Of a DNA stretch of 64,000 bases, positions 11,578-19,841 are shown piece by piece. The DNA is from Sphingomonas sp. UNC305MFCol5.2 (GTDB lineage: Bacteria; Pseudomonadota; Alphaproteobacteria; Sphingomonadales; Sphingomonadaceae), in assembly GCF_000712135.1 (NCBI RefSeq), contig NZ_JOOE01000004.1, forward strand, positions 250,501 to 314,500, written 5' to 3'. The translations under genes were made by a program, and so were the position numbers. Below the pieces are notes generated by a model that worked only from the letters and a program-made list of their open reading frames with translations, was not told the origin of the DNA and searched no databases. Numbering within the stretch: the first letter of the stretch is position 1; each line of letters starts with the position of its first letter.

Positions 11578-11588
11578 GTTGCATGAAC
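11578..11588 (-). promoter_or_regulatory. shared element GTTCATGCAAC upstream of barrel gene 1
   Basis: The 11-mer GTTCATGCAAC (minus strand) ends 69 bases before the start codon. The same 11-mer lies 72 bases before the paralogous second barrel gene. A promoter element or regulator site is the likely meaning; the regulator is unknown. Confidence 0.4.
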
Positions 11589-11652
11589 CTCAGATAAACA
11601 GGAAAAAGCGTGATATTAGAGCAACAGCGAGGCGAGTGTTGCGACTCACGAA

Positions 11653-11676
11653 ATCCTCCCCCTGGCGGGGGAGGAT
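11653..11676. repeat. solo palindromic repeat (type A)
   Basis: Perfect 10-base arms ATCCTCCCCC and GGGGGAGGAT around TGGC, six bases after the stop of the second barrel gene. It is the outer arm of the larger type A elements at 18975, 29869 and 48658, here on its own, and may serve as a transcription terminator. Confidence 0.8.
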
Positions 11677-11682
11677 AAGGAC

Positions 11683-12261
11683 TCAGAACCGCACGCCGAC
11701 GCCGCCCAGCACCTGATGGCGCTCGCCGCTGACGCCGCCATAATTGGTGTAGCGATACTCGCCCTTGAGATAGGCCTTGTCGGTCAGCTTGAGCTCCGCG
11801 CCCGCGCCCAGCCGCCAGCCTTCGAGTGTATCATGGTCCTCGATCGTGCCCGTGGTGGAAGTATATTCGGAGTTGAAGCGGGCATTGTCGTAGCCGCCCT
11901 TGGCATAGATCAGCGCTCGTTCGCCGACGACGACGCCGGCGCGGACGCCGGCATAGAGGTCGCGGCCGGTCGAGCTCTTCAGCCGGTCTCCGGCGACGAG
12001 CACGCCATTGGCGGTGTTCTTGGCGGTCGAGCCGGTGACTTCGCCCTCGACACCGAACACGGCCTTGCCCGTCTGATAGTCATAGCCGAGCTGGCCGCCA
12101 TAGACGACGCCGTCGCGCGAGCCGTTGTTGATCGAATCGTCGCTGACATGATCCCAGCCGACGATCGCTTCGGCGCGCGGGCCGGTGAAGGTGGCGTCCT
12201 GGGCGAAGGCGGGGGTCGCCGCGGCGGATGTCGCCAGCGCTGCGAGAATAAGCTTACGCAT
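11683..12261 (-). CDS. outer-membrane beta-barrel protein, paralogue of the preceding
   Basis: 192 residues. Signal peptide MRKLILAALATSAAATPAFAQ, then a barrel with GYDYQTGKAVFGVEGEVTGSTAK, ALIYAKGGYDNARF, YLKGEYRYTNYGG and the terminal HQVLGGVGVRF. It matches the neighbouring 217-residue barrel over its whole length and is about 25 residues shorter, mainly in loops, so the pair is a tandem duplication with diverged surface loops. A GGAGTAA Shine-Dalgarno supports the start. The palindrome just after its stop separates it from the first copy; each copy appears to have its own promoter (shared 11-mer upstream). Confidence 0.85.
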   Translation of the reverse strand: MRKLILAALATSAAATPAFAQDATFTGPRAEAIVGWDHVSDDSINNGSRDGVVYGGQLGYDYQTGKAVFGVEGEVTGSTAKNTANGVLVAGDRLKSSTGRDLYAGVRAGVVVGERALIYAKGGYDNARFNSEYTSTTGTIEDHDTLEGWRLGAGAELKLTDKAYLKGEYRYTNYGGVSGERHQVLGGVGVRF

Positions 12262-12333
12262 GAGGTTACTCCATTTACTGATACTGAGCCCCGATGACGG
12301 AGCCGGTGTGCTGATGCCGTAAGTCACCTGTTT

Positions 12334-12344
12334 GTTGCATGAAC
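12334..12344 (-). promoter_or_regulatory. shared element GTTCATGCAAC upstream of barrel gene 2
   Basis: Second copy of the 11-mer, 72 bases before this start codon. Surrounding bases are not conserved between the two copies, which makes the match stand out against the duplicated genes. Confidence 0.4.
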
Positions 12345-12418
12345 GAAACGAGGCGGAATCGCGGCATGCCGCAATTCCGCCATTGCCTTTGGCGCCGGGA
12401 GCCGCTGAGGATGGGCGC

Positions 12419-13084
12419 ATGCCAGCCAGCAAACGCCCCGTCAGCAATCGGAAGGGCCGCGATTTCATCGCCCGCCACGGCGAGACGGTGTTCAACATCG
12501 CGCGCCGGATGCAGGGCGATCATCCGCATACGCCGCTCACCCGCGCCGGCTTCGCACAGGCCGATGCGATGGGCGCGGCGCTGCGCGAACTGCTCGGCCC
12601 GAAGCCGAAGCTCACCTTGTGGTCGTCGAGCGCGGGCCGGGCGCTCCAGACGCTGGCGGTGATCGCCGAGCATCTCGAGCTCGATTGGCATCAGGCGAAG
12701 ACCGACGATCGCCTCGTCGAGATCGGCATGGGCGCGTGGAGCGGCCGCTATTATGCCGATCTGCAGAAGGAGGTGGGGATTTTCCTCGATCTGGAGCACG
12801 GGCTCTACACGCGGCCGCCCGAAGGGGGCGAATGGTATGACGCGATCGCAGACCGGGTATCGGGCTGGCTGCGCGATACCGACGAGGATCCCGGCGATCG
12901 ACTGGTGATCATGCACGGCATGTCGAGCCGTATCCTGCGCGGCGTGATGACCGGCGCGGACGCGATGCCGCAGTTCGGTGCGCCGGTGGCACCCGATTTG
13001 CCGCAGGGATCGATCGTGCTGATCGAGCAGGGCGTCGAGCGCGTCGTCCATCTCGGCACCGGGCACGGCGCGGCGCCGGCATGA
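12419..13084 (+). CDS. histidine phosphatase family protein
   Basis: 221 residues of the phosphoglycerate mutase-like fold. The phosphohistidine motif is FIARHGETVFN with His20, a second conserved His is in VIMHGMSSRILRG (His166), and Glu in VEIGMGAWSGRYY supplies the acid region. By family it removes or transfers a phosphate on a small metabolite; the substrate cannot be told. The start MPASKRPVSNRKGRDF places the RHG motif at the usual distance; the frame is open 29 codons further upstream. Its stop overlaps the ATG of the next gene by four bases (ATGA), so the two are co-translated. Confidence 0.85.
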   Translation: MPASKRPVSNRKGRDFIARHGETVFNIARRMQGDHPHTPLTRAGFAQADAMGAALRELLGPKPKLTLWSSSAGRALQTLAVIAEHLELDWHQAKTDDRLVEIGMGAWSGRYYADLQKEVGIFLDLEHGLYTRPPEGGEWYDAIADRVSGWLRDTDEDPGDRLVIMHGMSSRILRGVMTGADAMPQFGAPVAPDLPQGSIVLIEQGVERVVHLGTGHGAAPA

Positions 13085-13539
13085 TCGCGCTTGCCTTGGC
13101 GCTGGTGCTCCAGCCGCGCGACGCGCTCGGGACGTTCGGGAGCTGGGGCGCGTTCCGCGATCCCTCGCCGCTGCGCTGCTTCGCGATCGCCAAGCCGATC
13201 ACGCGCGCGCGCGACGCTCAGCCCTTCGCCAGCATCGCCACCTGGCCGGGCCAGGGTGTCCGGAACCAGCTCCATATCCGGCTGAGCCGCGCGCGTGCCG
13301 CCAATGCGCGAGTCACGCTGGCGATCGGCGAGCGCCGCTTCGAATTGCGCGCGGGCGATATGGACGCCTGGGCGCCCGATCCGCGCACCGATGCCGCCGT
13401 GGTCGCGGCCATCCGCGACGGGCGCAGCATGAGCGTCGAGACGGTTTCGACCAACGGCACCGCCTTTGCCGACACCTACAAGCTGGGCGGCGCGGCGACT
13501 GCGATCGACGCGGCGGCTCTGGGGTGTGCGGGGCGATAG
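13081..13539 (+). CDS. small secreted protein, weakly IalB-like
   Basis: 152 residues. Starts inside the stop codon of the phosphatase gene. A short hydrophobic N-terminus (MIALALALVLQ) suggests export. The motifs PLRCFAIAKP, VTLAIGERRFEL and MSVETVSTNGTAFADTYKL with a C-terminal ALGC recall the invasion-associated locus B family, in which two Cys pair, but I recognise this only weakly. No catalytic motif. Co-translation with the phosphatase suggests a shared condition of expression rather than a proven joint function. Confidence 0.6.
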   Translation: MIALALALVLQPRDALGTFGSWGAFRDPSPLRCFAIAKPITRARDAQPFASIATWPGQGVRNQLHIRLSRARAANARVTLAIGERRFELRAGDMDAWAPDPRTDAAVVAAIRDGRSMSVETVSTNGTAFADTYKLGGAATAIDAAALGCAGR

Positions 13540-13547
13540 AGTGCCCG

Positions 13548-14447
13548 TTAACTGCCGGCGACATATTCCCTGAGCCCCGCGACCAGCGCGTCGAACACTG
13601 CGCGCACCCGCGCCACGCTGCGCAGATCCTCGTGGCAGACCACCCATGTCTCCAGATCGAAGCCGAAGCCGGCGGGCACCAGCCGCACCAATCCGTCGCG
13701 CGCCGCGAGCGGTACCTGGCAGACACCGATCCCGAGGCCGGCGCGGAGCGCGGCGAGCTGCGCGAGATCGCTGTCGCTGCGAAAGGCGAAATCGTCGCGG
13801 CGGATCGGCAGGCCTCCGGCCTGCAGCGCGCGCAGGATCGGCGTGTCGTGCTCGACACCGATCAGCGTGTGGCTGCGTATCTCCTCCAGCGATGATGGCG
13901 TGCCGCGCGCCTTCAGATAGGCGGGATGCGCATGCAGCCCCAGCGCGATCGCGCCGATGCGCCGCGCGACCAGCGCCTCCTGCTGCGGCGCAACCATCCG
14001 CACCGCGACATCGGCTTCCCGCCGGAGCATATCCTCGTTGCGGTTGCTCGGGCTCAGCTCGATCACCAATGCCGGATGTCGGCGCGCGAGATCCGCGAGG
14101 ATCGGCGGGAGCACTTCGATCGCGATCACGTCGCTCGCCGAGATCCGCACGCGCCCGGCCACGTCGCTCGCCTCCCCCGACGCCGATCGCGCGAAAGCTT
14201 CGGCCGCGAGCGCCATCGTCCGGACATGCTCGCCCAGCGCTTCCGCGCGCGCGGTCGGCAGGAGCCCGCTGGGCGATCGCGTGAACAAGGGCGCGCCGAT
14301 CTCGGTTTCCAATGCCTCGATCCGCCGCCGCACCGTCGGCTGGGCGACGCCGATCCGCCGCGCGGCGGCCGACAGGCTGCCTTCGGTCATCACGGCAAGG
14401 AATGCGCGCTGGCGCTCCCAATCGATCCCGGCGTCGAGCGAGCTCAT
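13548..14447 (-). CDS. LysR family transcriptional regulator
   Basis: 299 residues, the normal LysR length. N-terminal winged helix-turn-helix (WERQRAFLAVMTEGSLSAAARRIGVAQPTVRRRIEALE), then the periplasmic-binding-like effector domain (VRISASDVIAIEVLPPILADL, ADVAVRMVAP, GLGIGVCQVPLA). The start MSSLDAGID is chosen because the open frame upstream (about 100 codons) overlaps the divergent gene and has no resemblance. It is divergent from an SDR gene with 91 bases between starts, the usual arrangement for a LysR regulator and its target, and a T-N11-A palindrome lies in between. Effector unknown. Confidence 0.9.
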   Translation of the reverse strand: MSSLDAGIDWERQRAFLAVMTEGSLSAAARRIGVAQPTVRRRIEALETEIGAPLFTRSPSGLLPTARAEALGEHVRTMALAAEAFARSASGEASDVAGRVRISASDVIAIEVLPPILADLARRHPALVIELSPSNRNEDMLRREADVAVRMVAPQQEALVARRIGAIALGLHAHPAYLKARGTPSSLEEIRSHTLIGVEHDTPILRALQAGGLPIRRDDFAFRSDSDLAQLAALRAGLGIGVCQVPLAARDGLVRLVPAGFGFDLETWVVCHEDLRSVARVRAVFDALVAGLREYVAGS

Positions 14448-14466
14448 CCATTTTGTATAGGCTAGC

Positions 14467-14479
14467 TGAACATGTTCGA
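14467..14479. promoter_or_regulatory. LysR-type operator candidate (T-N11-A palindrome)
   Basis: TGAACATGTTCGA contains the perfect palindrome GAACATGTTC (14468-14477) and fits the LysR T-N11-A box. It lies 20 bases upstream of the LysR start and 60 upstream of the divergent SDR start. Inferred from position and form. Confidence 0.5.
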
Positions 14480-14538
14480 CAATTTTCTTCGAGTGGCATC
14501 GCGCGCATCTCTCGCCCGTCCACACAATGGAGGCGGCG

Positions 14539-15468
14539 ATGGAAAAGACGGCTTTGGTACTCGGCGCGACCGGCGGCATCGGCGGCGAGACCGCGCGGGC
14601 GCTGATGGCGCATGGCTGGAAGGTGCGGGGGCTGGTGCGCAGGGCGCGGCCCGGGCTCGATGCGGGGATCGCGTGGATCGAAGGCGACGCGATGGATGCC
14701 GCGGCGGTGCTCGACGCGGCGCAGGGAGCCGCGGCGATCGTCCATGCCGTCAATCCGCCGGGCTATCGCGATTGGGCGCGGCTCGTGCCGGCGATGCTCG
14801 CCAACAGCATCGCGGCGGCGCGGGCAGTCGACGCGCGGCTGGTGCTGCCGGGGACGATCTACAATTACGATCCCGCCGCCACGCCGGTGGCCGAAACGGA
14901 TTCGCCGCAGCAGCCCGCGACGCGCAAGGGACGGATTCGCATGGAGATGGAGCGCAGTATCGAGGCCTCGGGCGTCCGCGCGCTGATTCTCCGCGCCGGC
15001 GATTATTATGGTCCGCGGCCCGGCAATAGCTGGCTGTCACAGGGGATGGTGAAGCCCGGACGCGTGCGTTCGATCCTGTATCCGGGCGGCAACGGCGTCG
15101 GTCACGCCTGGGCCTATCTGCCCGATGTCGCCGAGACCTTCGCGCGGCTGCTGGATCGCGACGCCGCACTGTCGCGCTTCGCGCGCTTCCATTTTGCCGG
15201 CTTGTGGGATGCCGACGGCACGCGCTTCACGCGTTCGATTCAGGAGGTGCTCGGCAGGAAATTGCCCGTGCGCGGCATGCCGTGGTGGGCATTGCCGCTG
15301 GTCGCGCCGTTCAATCCGACGATGCGCGAAATGATCGAGATGCGCGCTTACTGGCGGCACCCGGTGCGGCTCGACAATCGCGCGCTTGTCGCTTTCCTCG
15401 GCGAGGAGCCGCATACGCCGCTGGCGCAGTCGCTGGCGACCAGCTTCGCCGCGCTGGGCATTGCCTGA
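14539..15468 (+). CDS. NAD(P)-binding SDR-like epimerase/NmrA-type protein
   Basis: 309 residues. The Rossmann signature GATGGIGGETARALMAHG lies at the N-terminus, followed by a short-chain/extended SDR body (VHAVNPPGYRDWARLV, LPGTIYNYDP, ILRAGDYYGPRPGNSW, HAWAYLPDVAETF). The last motif is typical of NAD-dependent epimerase/dehydratases. A classical YxxxK is not obvious, so it may be an atypical member or use NmrA-like sensing. GGAGGCGG immediately before the second Met favours the start MEKTALV over MEAAMEK. It is probably regulated by the divergent LysR protein. Substrate unknown. Confidence 0.82.
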   Translation: MEKTALVLGATGGIGGETARALMAHGWKVRGLVRRARPGLDAGIAWIEGDAMDAAAVLDAAQGAAAIVHAVNPPGYRDWARLVPAMLANSIAAARAVDARLVLPGTIYNYDPAATPVAETDSPQQPATRKGRIRMEMERSIEASGVRALILRAGDYYGPRPGNSWLSQGMVKPGRVRSILYPGGNGVGHAWAYLPDVAETFARLLDRDAALSRFARFHFAGLWDADGTRFTRSIQEVLGRKLPVRGMPWWALPLVAPFNPTMREMIEMRAYWRHPVRLDNRALVAFLGEEPHTPLAQSLATSFAALGIA

Positions 15469-15474
15469 GCCGAT

Positions 15475-15502
15475 GCGGGCGGCGATTCGCACCGCCGCCC
15501 GC
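15475..15502. terminator. strong hairpin between convergent genes
   Basis: Perfect 10-base arms GCGGGCGGCG and CGCCGCCCGC around an 8-base loop, between the SDR stop and the DUF4168 stop. No T-run follows on either strand, so it may act as a roadblock or Rho-assisted terminator. Confidence 0.5.
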
Positions 15503-15510
15503 TGGTCGAT

Positions 15511-15921
15511 TTACTTCGGCGCCGCGGCCGGCGCGGCGGGCTGCTGTGCCGCTGCGGCGTCCTGGATCTTCTTGTTCAGTGCCGTGTCCGATTGCATCGC
15601 CTGAGCGATCTCATTGAAGCGCTTGGCCGGCAGACCCGTCGCGGTGATCGCCTCGACCATCTTGGCGTTCTTCTCCGCGTCGGGAACGGTGGCGTCCTGG
15701 CGGACCTTGGCGACGGCGAGCGCCGCGGTGGCGAATTGAGTCACTTCGGCATCGCTCACCGCAGTCGCGGTGCTGGCGGTGCCGGCACCGGTGGTGCCCT
15801 CCTGTGCCGGCGCAGCGGGTGCGGGCTCGGCGGGCGCGGGGGAGGTCTGGGCAGTCTGTGCCATCGCCGCGGGCGCGCAGATCAGCGCCGCGGAGAGGAT
15901 CATCGAGGTACGAAACTTCAT
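15511..15921 (-). CDS. DUF4168 domain exported protein
   Basis: 136 residues. Signal peptide MKFRTSMILSAALICAPAAMAQ, an Ala/Pro/Thr linker of about 40 residues, then the DUF4168 helical domain (VSDAEVTQFATAALAVAKVRQD, FNEIAQAMQSDTALNKKIQDA) and a Pro/Ala-rich tail. Members are small periplasmic proteins without an established function. The start MKFRTS is preferred over a Met 12 codons upstream because it begins the signal peptide. It is convergent with the SDR gene and divergent from rlmN. Confidence 0.8.
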   Translation of the reverse strand: MKFRTSMILSAALICAPAAMAQTAQTSPAPAEPAPAAPAQEGTTGAGTASTATAVSDAEVTQFATAALAVAKVRQDATVPDAEKNAKMVEAITATGLPAKRFNEIAQAMQSDTALNKKIQDAAAAQQPAAPAAAPK

Positions 15922-16091
15922 ACTAACGCTCCGAATTGGGTATGCCCCCAACGCCAAGCTGGACGGCGGGGTCCCGCCGCGGCAACCGCTCCGCGACGCG
16001 GCGTGGCAGAAGCGGGATGGAGCAGTTCCATTCCGGCGGGATTCGCCACTGGGAGTGGAATTCGCGCGCGAAATCGACTAGATGCGCTGCC

Positions 16092-17300
16092 ATGCAGACA
16101 GAGTCGGCCGCCCTCATGCCCATTCCGGGGCACATCGATCCCGTGCCCGTTCCGCGGGAATTCAAGCCGCGCGCCGACGGCCGCATCGACTTGCTCGGCC
16201 TTTCGAAGGCCGATTTGCGCATGGCGCTGGAGACCGCGCAGCTCGAGCCGAAACAGGCGAAGCTGCGCGCCAAGCAGCTCTGGCACTGGATATACAATCG
16301 CGGTGTCACCGAATTCGCGCTGATGACCGACATCTCGAAAGCGATGCAGCCCTGGCTCGAGCAACGCTTCGTGATCTCGCGACCGGAAGTCGTCGAGGCG
16401 CAGGTCTCGACCGACGGGACCCGGAAATGGCTGCTCCGATCGGACGACGGCCAGGATTACGAGATGGTCTTCATCCCCGATGCGGACCGCGGGACCTTGT
16501 GCGTCTCGTCGCAGGTCGGCTGCACGCTCAATTGCCGCTTCTGCCATACCGGCACGATGCGGCTGGTGCGCAACCTGCTGCCGGGCGAGATCGTCGGGCA
16601 GGTGATGCTCGCGCGCGACGCGCTCGGCGAATGGCCGAGCCAGCCCGAGGGGCGGATGCTCACCAACATCGTGATGATGGGCATGGGCGAGCCGCTCTAC
16701 AATTTCGACAATGTCCGCGATGCGCTCAAGCTCGTCATGGACGGCGACGGGCTCGCGCTGTCGAAGCGCCGGATCACGCTCAGCACCTCGGGCGTCGTGC
16801 CGATGATGGCGCGCGCGGGCGAGGAGATCGGCGTCAACCTCGCAGTGTCGCTCCACGCAGTGACCAAGGAAGTGCGCGACGAGATCGTGCCGCTCAACCG
16901 CAAATACGGAATCGAGGAGCTGCTCCAGGCCTGCGCCGATTATCCCGGCGCCAACAACGCCCGGCGGATCACTTTCGAATATGTGATGCTCAAGGACAAG
17001 AACGACAGCGACGACGAGGCGCGCGAACTGGTCCGACTGATCAGGAAGTATCAGCTGCCGGCCAAGGTGAACCTCATCCCGTTCAACCCCTGGCCGGGCG
17101 CGCCGTACGAATGCTCGACCCCCGAGCGGATCCGCGCTTTCTCGAGCATCCTCTTCGAGTCGGGCTATTCGGCGCCGGTGCGCACCCCGCGCGGGCGCGA
17201 CATCGATGCCGCCTGCGGACAGCTCAAGACCGCGTCGGAGAAGAAGAGCCGTGCCGAGCTGGACCGCCAGGCCGAAGAGAAGCAGGCGGCGCTGGGCTGA
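16092..17300 (+). CDS. rlmN: dual-specificity RNA methyltransferase RlmN
   Basis: 402 residues. Radical-SAM enzyme that methylates C2 of A2503 in 23S rRNA and of A37 in some tRNAs. The [4Fe-4S] cluster motif is Cys144-x3-Cys148-x2-Cys151 (GCTLNCRFC), followed by [21 protein letters not shown]-like [33 protein letters not shown] and [10 protein letters not shown]. The C-terminal [11 protein letters not shown] carries the methyl-accepting catalytic Cys. The start [17 protein letters not shown] is chosen because the 52 codons further upstream do not resemble RlmN. There is no operon partner. Confidence 0.95.
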   Translation: MQTESAALMPIPGHIDPVPVPREFKPRADGRIDLLGLSKADLRMALETAQLEPKQAKLRAKQLWHWIYNRGVTEFALMTDISKAMQPWLEQRFVISRPEVVEAQVSTDGTRKWLLRSDDGQDYEMVFIPDADRGTLCVSSQVGCTLNCRFCHTGTMRLVRNLLPGEIVGQVMLARDALGEWPSQPEGRMLTNIVMMGMGEPLYNFDNVRDALKLVMDGDGLALSKRRITLSTSGVVPMMARAGEEIGVNLAVSLHAVTKEVRDEIVPLNRKYGIEELLQACADYPGANNARRITFEYVMLKDKNDSDDEARELVRLIRKYQLPAKVNLIPFNPWPGAPYECSTPERIRAFSSILFESGYSAPVRTPRGRDIDAACGQLKTASEKKSRAELDRQAEEKQAALG

Positions 17301-17307
17301 CGCCCCA

Positions 17308-18117
17308 CTAGAGGTTCGGCCGGCTGATCAGCTGGATCGAGAAGGTTGCGACGCTCCGCACCGCGTTGCCATCGGGCGCGCGGGCAGGCGCGAACAGCTT
17401 TCGGCCCTTTACCGGTGCGCAGGCCGATTTGGGCAGCCTGGGGTTGCCGCCGTCGTTGATCGCGTCGCAGCTGTCGATCGTGCCGTCCGTCGCGACGCCG
17501 ACCTTGAGCAGCGCGTCGATCTCCGATCGTCCGCCGGTGAGACCGACGAGCTGGCTGTTGGTCAGCCACTTTTCGCGCGGGGTGAGCGCGACCGGCATCG
17601 CCCCTCCCGGCTGGAACTGCGCGGGATCGGCACCCCATTCGATGAGCTGGTCGGCGTTGCATCGGCGAAGCGCCGCCACCGCCTTCGCCGCGCTGGCCAG
17701 CGCGAGGGGGCCGCTTTCGCGGTTGCGCCGTCGCAACGCGATCGTGCTTGCGCCGGCGAGCCGATCGAGCAGCTCCGGTCCGATGCCGCCCATCTGTACG
17801 GCGGTCGAAAGCGCGCCATCGAGACGGGCGGCGCGCGCGAATACCGCGATCTTGTCCGCGTCCGGGAAGACCAGTTCGGCGGGCTCGATCTGCGAACCCG
17901 CGATGCCGCGAAGGCCGGGGCCCGCCAGCGTCAGCTGATAGGCGTCGCTACCGGGAACCGTCTGGATCGATATCGCGGCGGGTTCCGCCCCGGCGAGGTT
18001 CCGGCTGAGCCGGCATTGCGCGGGTGCGACGTCGACTTGCCACTGTCCGGACTGGGCGACGGCGGGTGTCGATGACATCGCGACCAGCGCGCATGCGATC
18101 CATGCCTCGATTCTCAA
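17308..18117 (-). CDS. exported protein with TonB C-terminal-like domain
   Basis: 269 residues beginning at TTG, giving the signal peptide MRIEAWIACALVAMSSTPAVAQ; a GGGGGA tract 7 bases upstream supports this start, while longer frames upstream run antisense to the exporter gene. The last 75 residues (LLKVGVATDGTIDSCDAIND, LPKSACAPVKGRKLFAPARAPDG, SVATFSIQLIS) resemble the TonB C-terminal fold found in stand-alone secreted proteins of this group. Four Cys could form two disulphides. No membrane anchor or Pro-rich TonB spacer is present, so an energy-coupling role is unlikely. It is convergent with rlmN. Confidence 0.65.
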   Translation of the reverse strand: MRIEAWIACALVAMSSTPAVAQSGQWQVDVAPAQCRLSRNLAGAEPAAISIQTVPGSDAYQLTLAGPGLRGIAGSQIEPAELVFPDADKIAVFARAARLDGALSTAVQMGGIGPELLDRLAGASTIALRRRNRESGPLALASAAKAVAALRRCNADQLIEWGADPAQFQPGGAMPVALTPREKWLTNSQLVGLTGGRSEIDALLKVGVATDGTIDSCDAINDGGNPRLPKSACAPVKGRKLFAPARAPDGNAVRSVATFSIQLISRPNL

Positions 18118-18208
18118 GCGCGTTCCCCCTGTGCCGCCGGCTATTGCAGCAGGGTTTGCCCGGCCTTTGGTCACTCGACAAGGCGGCGCGCCACGGTAAG
18201 GAGCGCGC

Positions 18209-18967
18209 ATGATCGATCCCGCAGCTCTGGCGCTCGCCGCGCTTGCCGGCGTCGTCGGCGGCGCGATGAACGCGCTTGCCGGCGGCGGCACGTTTGCGAC
18301 CTTGCCCGCACTGATCGCGCTCGGGCTTCCCGCCAATATCGCCAACGCCACGTCGAACGTCGCCTTGCTGCCTGGCGCGGGGACCAGCGCCTGGGCGTAT
18401 CGCGACGAGTTGGGGCCGGTGGCGGGCATGTCGGTCAAATTGCTTGCGGTGATCACCTTCGCGTTCGGGCTGGTCGGCAGCCTGTTGCTGGTGCTCACCC
18501 CGAGCGAGACGTTCGACATACTCATCCCGTGGCTGCTGTTGTTCGCCTTCGCGGTGATGGTGTTCGGTAAGCGCGCGGCCGACTGGCTCCACGCCCGCGT
18601 CACGATCGGGCGGCCGACCCTGCTGATCACGCAGGCGTTCCTCGGCATCTATGGTGGCTATTTCGGCGGGGGCGTCGGGCTGATCACCACTGCGGTCTAT
18701 GGCCTGCTCGCCAATATCCGCCCGCGTGAGCTGTTCGCGATCCGCACGCTGATGCTGGCGGTCGCCAATTTCGCCGCGGCGTTCATCTTCATCGGCTTCG
18801 CGATGGTCTGGTGGTGGGCGTGCCTGCCGATGCTGGTCGGATCGATCGCCGGCGGCTGGCTCGGCGCAGTGATCGGCAAGCGGCTCTCGCCCGGCATGGT
18901 CCGCGCCTGGACGCTGCTGGTGACCGGCGCCACGACGATCGTCTTCTTCGTGCGCGCGTACGGTTGA
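18209..18967 (+). CDS. TauE/SafE family sulfite/anion exporter
   Basis: 252 residues with about eight hydrophobic helices in two halves. The first half has GVVGGAMNALAGGGTFATLP and NIANATSNVALLPG; the second repeats the pattern with GGYFGGGVGLITTAVYGLL. These duplicated Gly-rich motifs are the TauE/SafE signature. Members export sulfite, sulfoacetate or related organic anions across the inner membrane, but the substrate is not readable here. Good Shine-Dalgarno AAGGAG. It is followed by a type A repeat and then a cytochrome/molybdoenzyme pair; a sulfite link with that enzyme is tempting but unproven. Confidence 0.85.
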   Translation: MIDPAALALAALAGVVGGAMNALAGGGTFATLPALIALGLPANIANATSNVALLPGAGTSAWAYRDELGPVAGMSVKLLAVITFAFGLVGSLLLVLTPSETFDILIPWLLLFAFAVMVFGKRAADWLHARVTIGRPTLLITQAFLGIYGGYFGGGVGLITTAVYGLLANIRPRELFAIRTLMLAVANFAAAFIFIGFAMVWWWACLPMLVGSIAGGWLGAVIGKRLSPGMVRAWTLLVTGATTIVFFVRAYG

Positions 18968-18974
18968 GTTCCCA

Positions 18975-19100
18975 ATCCTCCCCCGCAAGGGGGAGGTGGC
19001 ATGCGCAGCATGGCGGAGGGGGAGGAAGCACGACGGCGAGTGGGTCGCTTCCCTCCCCCTCCGTCGCCTTCGGCGCCACCTCCCCCTGGCGGGGGAGGAT
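18975..19100. repeat. complete palindromic repeat element (type A)
   Basis: 126-base element built as two inverted halves. Each end has a small hairpin (ATCCTCCCCC-n4-GGGGGAGG), then an inner arm GGAGGGGGAGG or its complement, with a unique spacer of about 25 bases in the middle. It lies eight bases after the exporter stop, in the only gap before the cytochrome gene. The same architecture recurs at 29869 and 48658 with different spacers. Confidence 0.85.
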
Positions 19101-19151
19101 CAGGGGGCTTTGCCGCTGGCGCGCGCGATGCGTCCTCGGCATAATGCGGCC

Positions 19152-19841
19152 GTGACCAAGCGCATCTATCGACACCGGCTGTTCACGCGGATCTGGCACT
19201 GGATCAACGCGCTCGCGATCCTGATCCTGATTCCCAGCGGGCTGATGATCTTCAACGCGCATCCGCGGCTCTATTGGGGGCAGTACGGCGCCAATTTCGA
19301 CCATGCCTGGCTCGAGCTGCCGCGCTTCCCGGGCTGGGTGACGATCCCGAGCCATTACAGCCTCGCCGGCGCGCGGCACTGGCATCTGTTCTTCGCCTTG
19401 GTGCTCGGCTTCGGGCTGCTGGCGTACATGCTGTTCGGGCTGATCAGCCGGCACATCCAGCGCGACCTGCGGATTCGGGGGGCCGAACTGGCGCCGCGCC
19501 ACCTCGCCGCGGACTTCAAGGCGCATCTCGCATTGCGCTTCCACGATCCCGCCAATCCGGGCGCGTACAACATCTTCCAGAAAGCGAGTTATGCCGGGGT
19601 GATCTTCGTGCTGCTCCCGCTGCTGATCGCCTCGGGCCTCGCCATCTCGCCGGGCATGTGGCCGTGGCTGGCGGACCTGTTCGGCGGGCGCCAGTCGGCG
19701 CGCTCGATCCATTTCATCGCGATGGCGTGCATGACCTTGTTCATCGTCGTGCACCTGACGCTGGTCATCTTGGCCGGGCCGATCAACGAAGTGCGATCGA
19801 TGGTCACGGGCTGGTGGCGCGTGCCCGAGGATCCTTCGTGA
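19152..19841 (+). CDS. cytochrome b561-type membrane protein
   Basis: 229 residues from a GTG start (MTKRIYRHRLFTRIWHWINA); an ATG eight codons upstream is an alternative and neither has a Shine-Dalgarno. Four transmembrane helices with conserved haem-ligand His: RIWHWINA in helix 1, ARHWHLFFALVLG in helix 2, SIHFIAMACMTLFIVVHLTLV near the end. This is the di-haem cytochrome b561/formate dehydrogenase gamma-like fold. Its stop overlaps the next gene (GTGA), a molybdopterin oxidoreductase, for which it is the likely quinone-linked electron partner, analogous in role to MsrQ with MsrP. Confidence 0.85.
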   Translation: MTKRIYRHRLFTRIWHWINALAILILIPSGLMIFNAHPRLYWGQYGANFDHAWLELPRFPGWVTIPSHYSLAGARHWHLFFALVLGFGLLAYMLFGLISRHIQRDLRIRGAELAPRHLAADFKAHLALRFHDPANPGAYNIFQKASYAGVIFVLLPLLIASGLAISPGMWPWLADLFGGRQSARSIHFIAMACMTLFIVVHLTLVILAGPINEVRSMVTGWWRVPEDPS

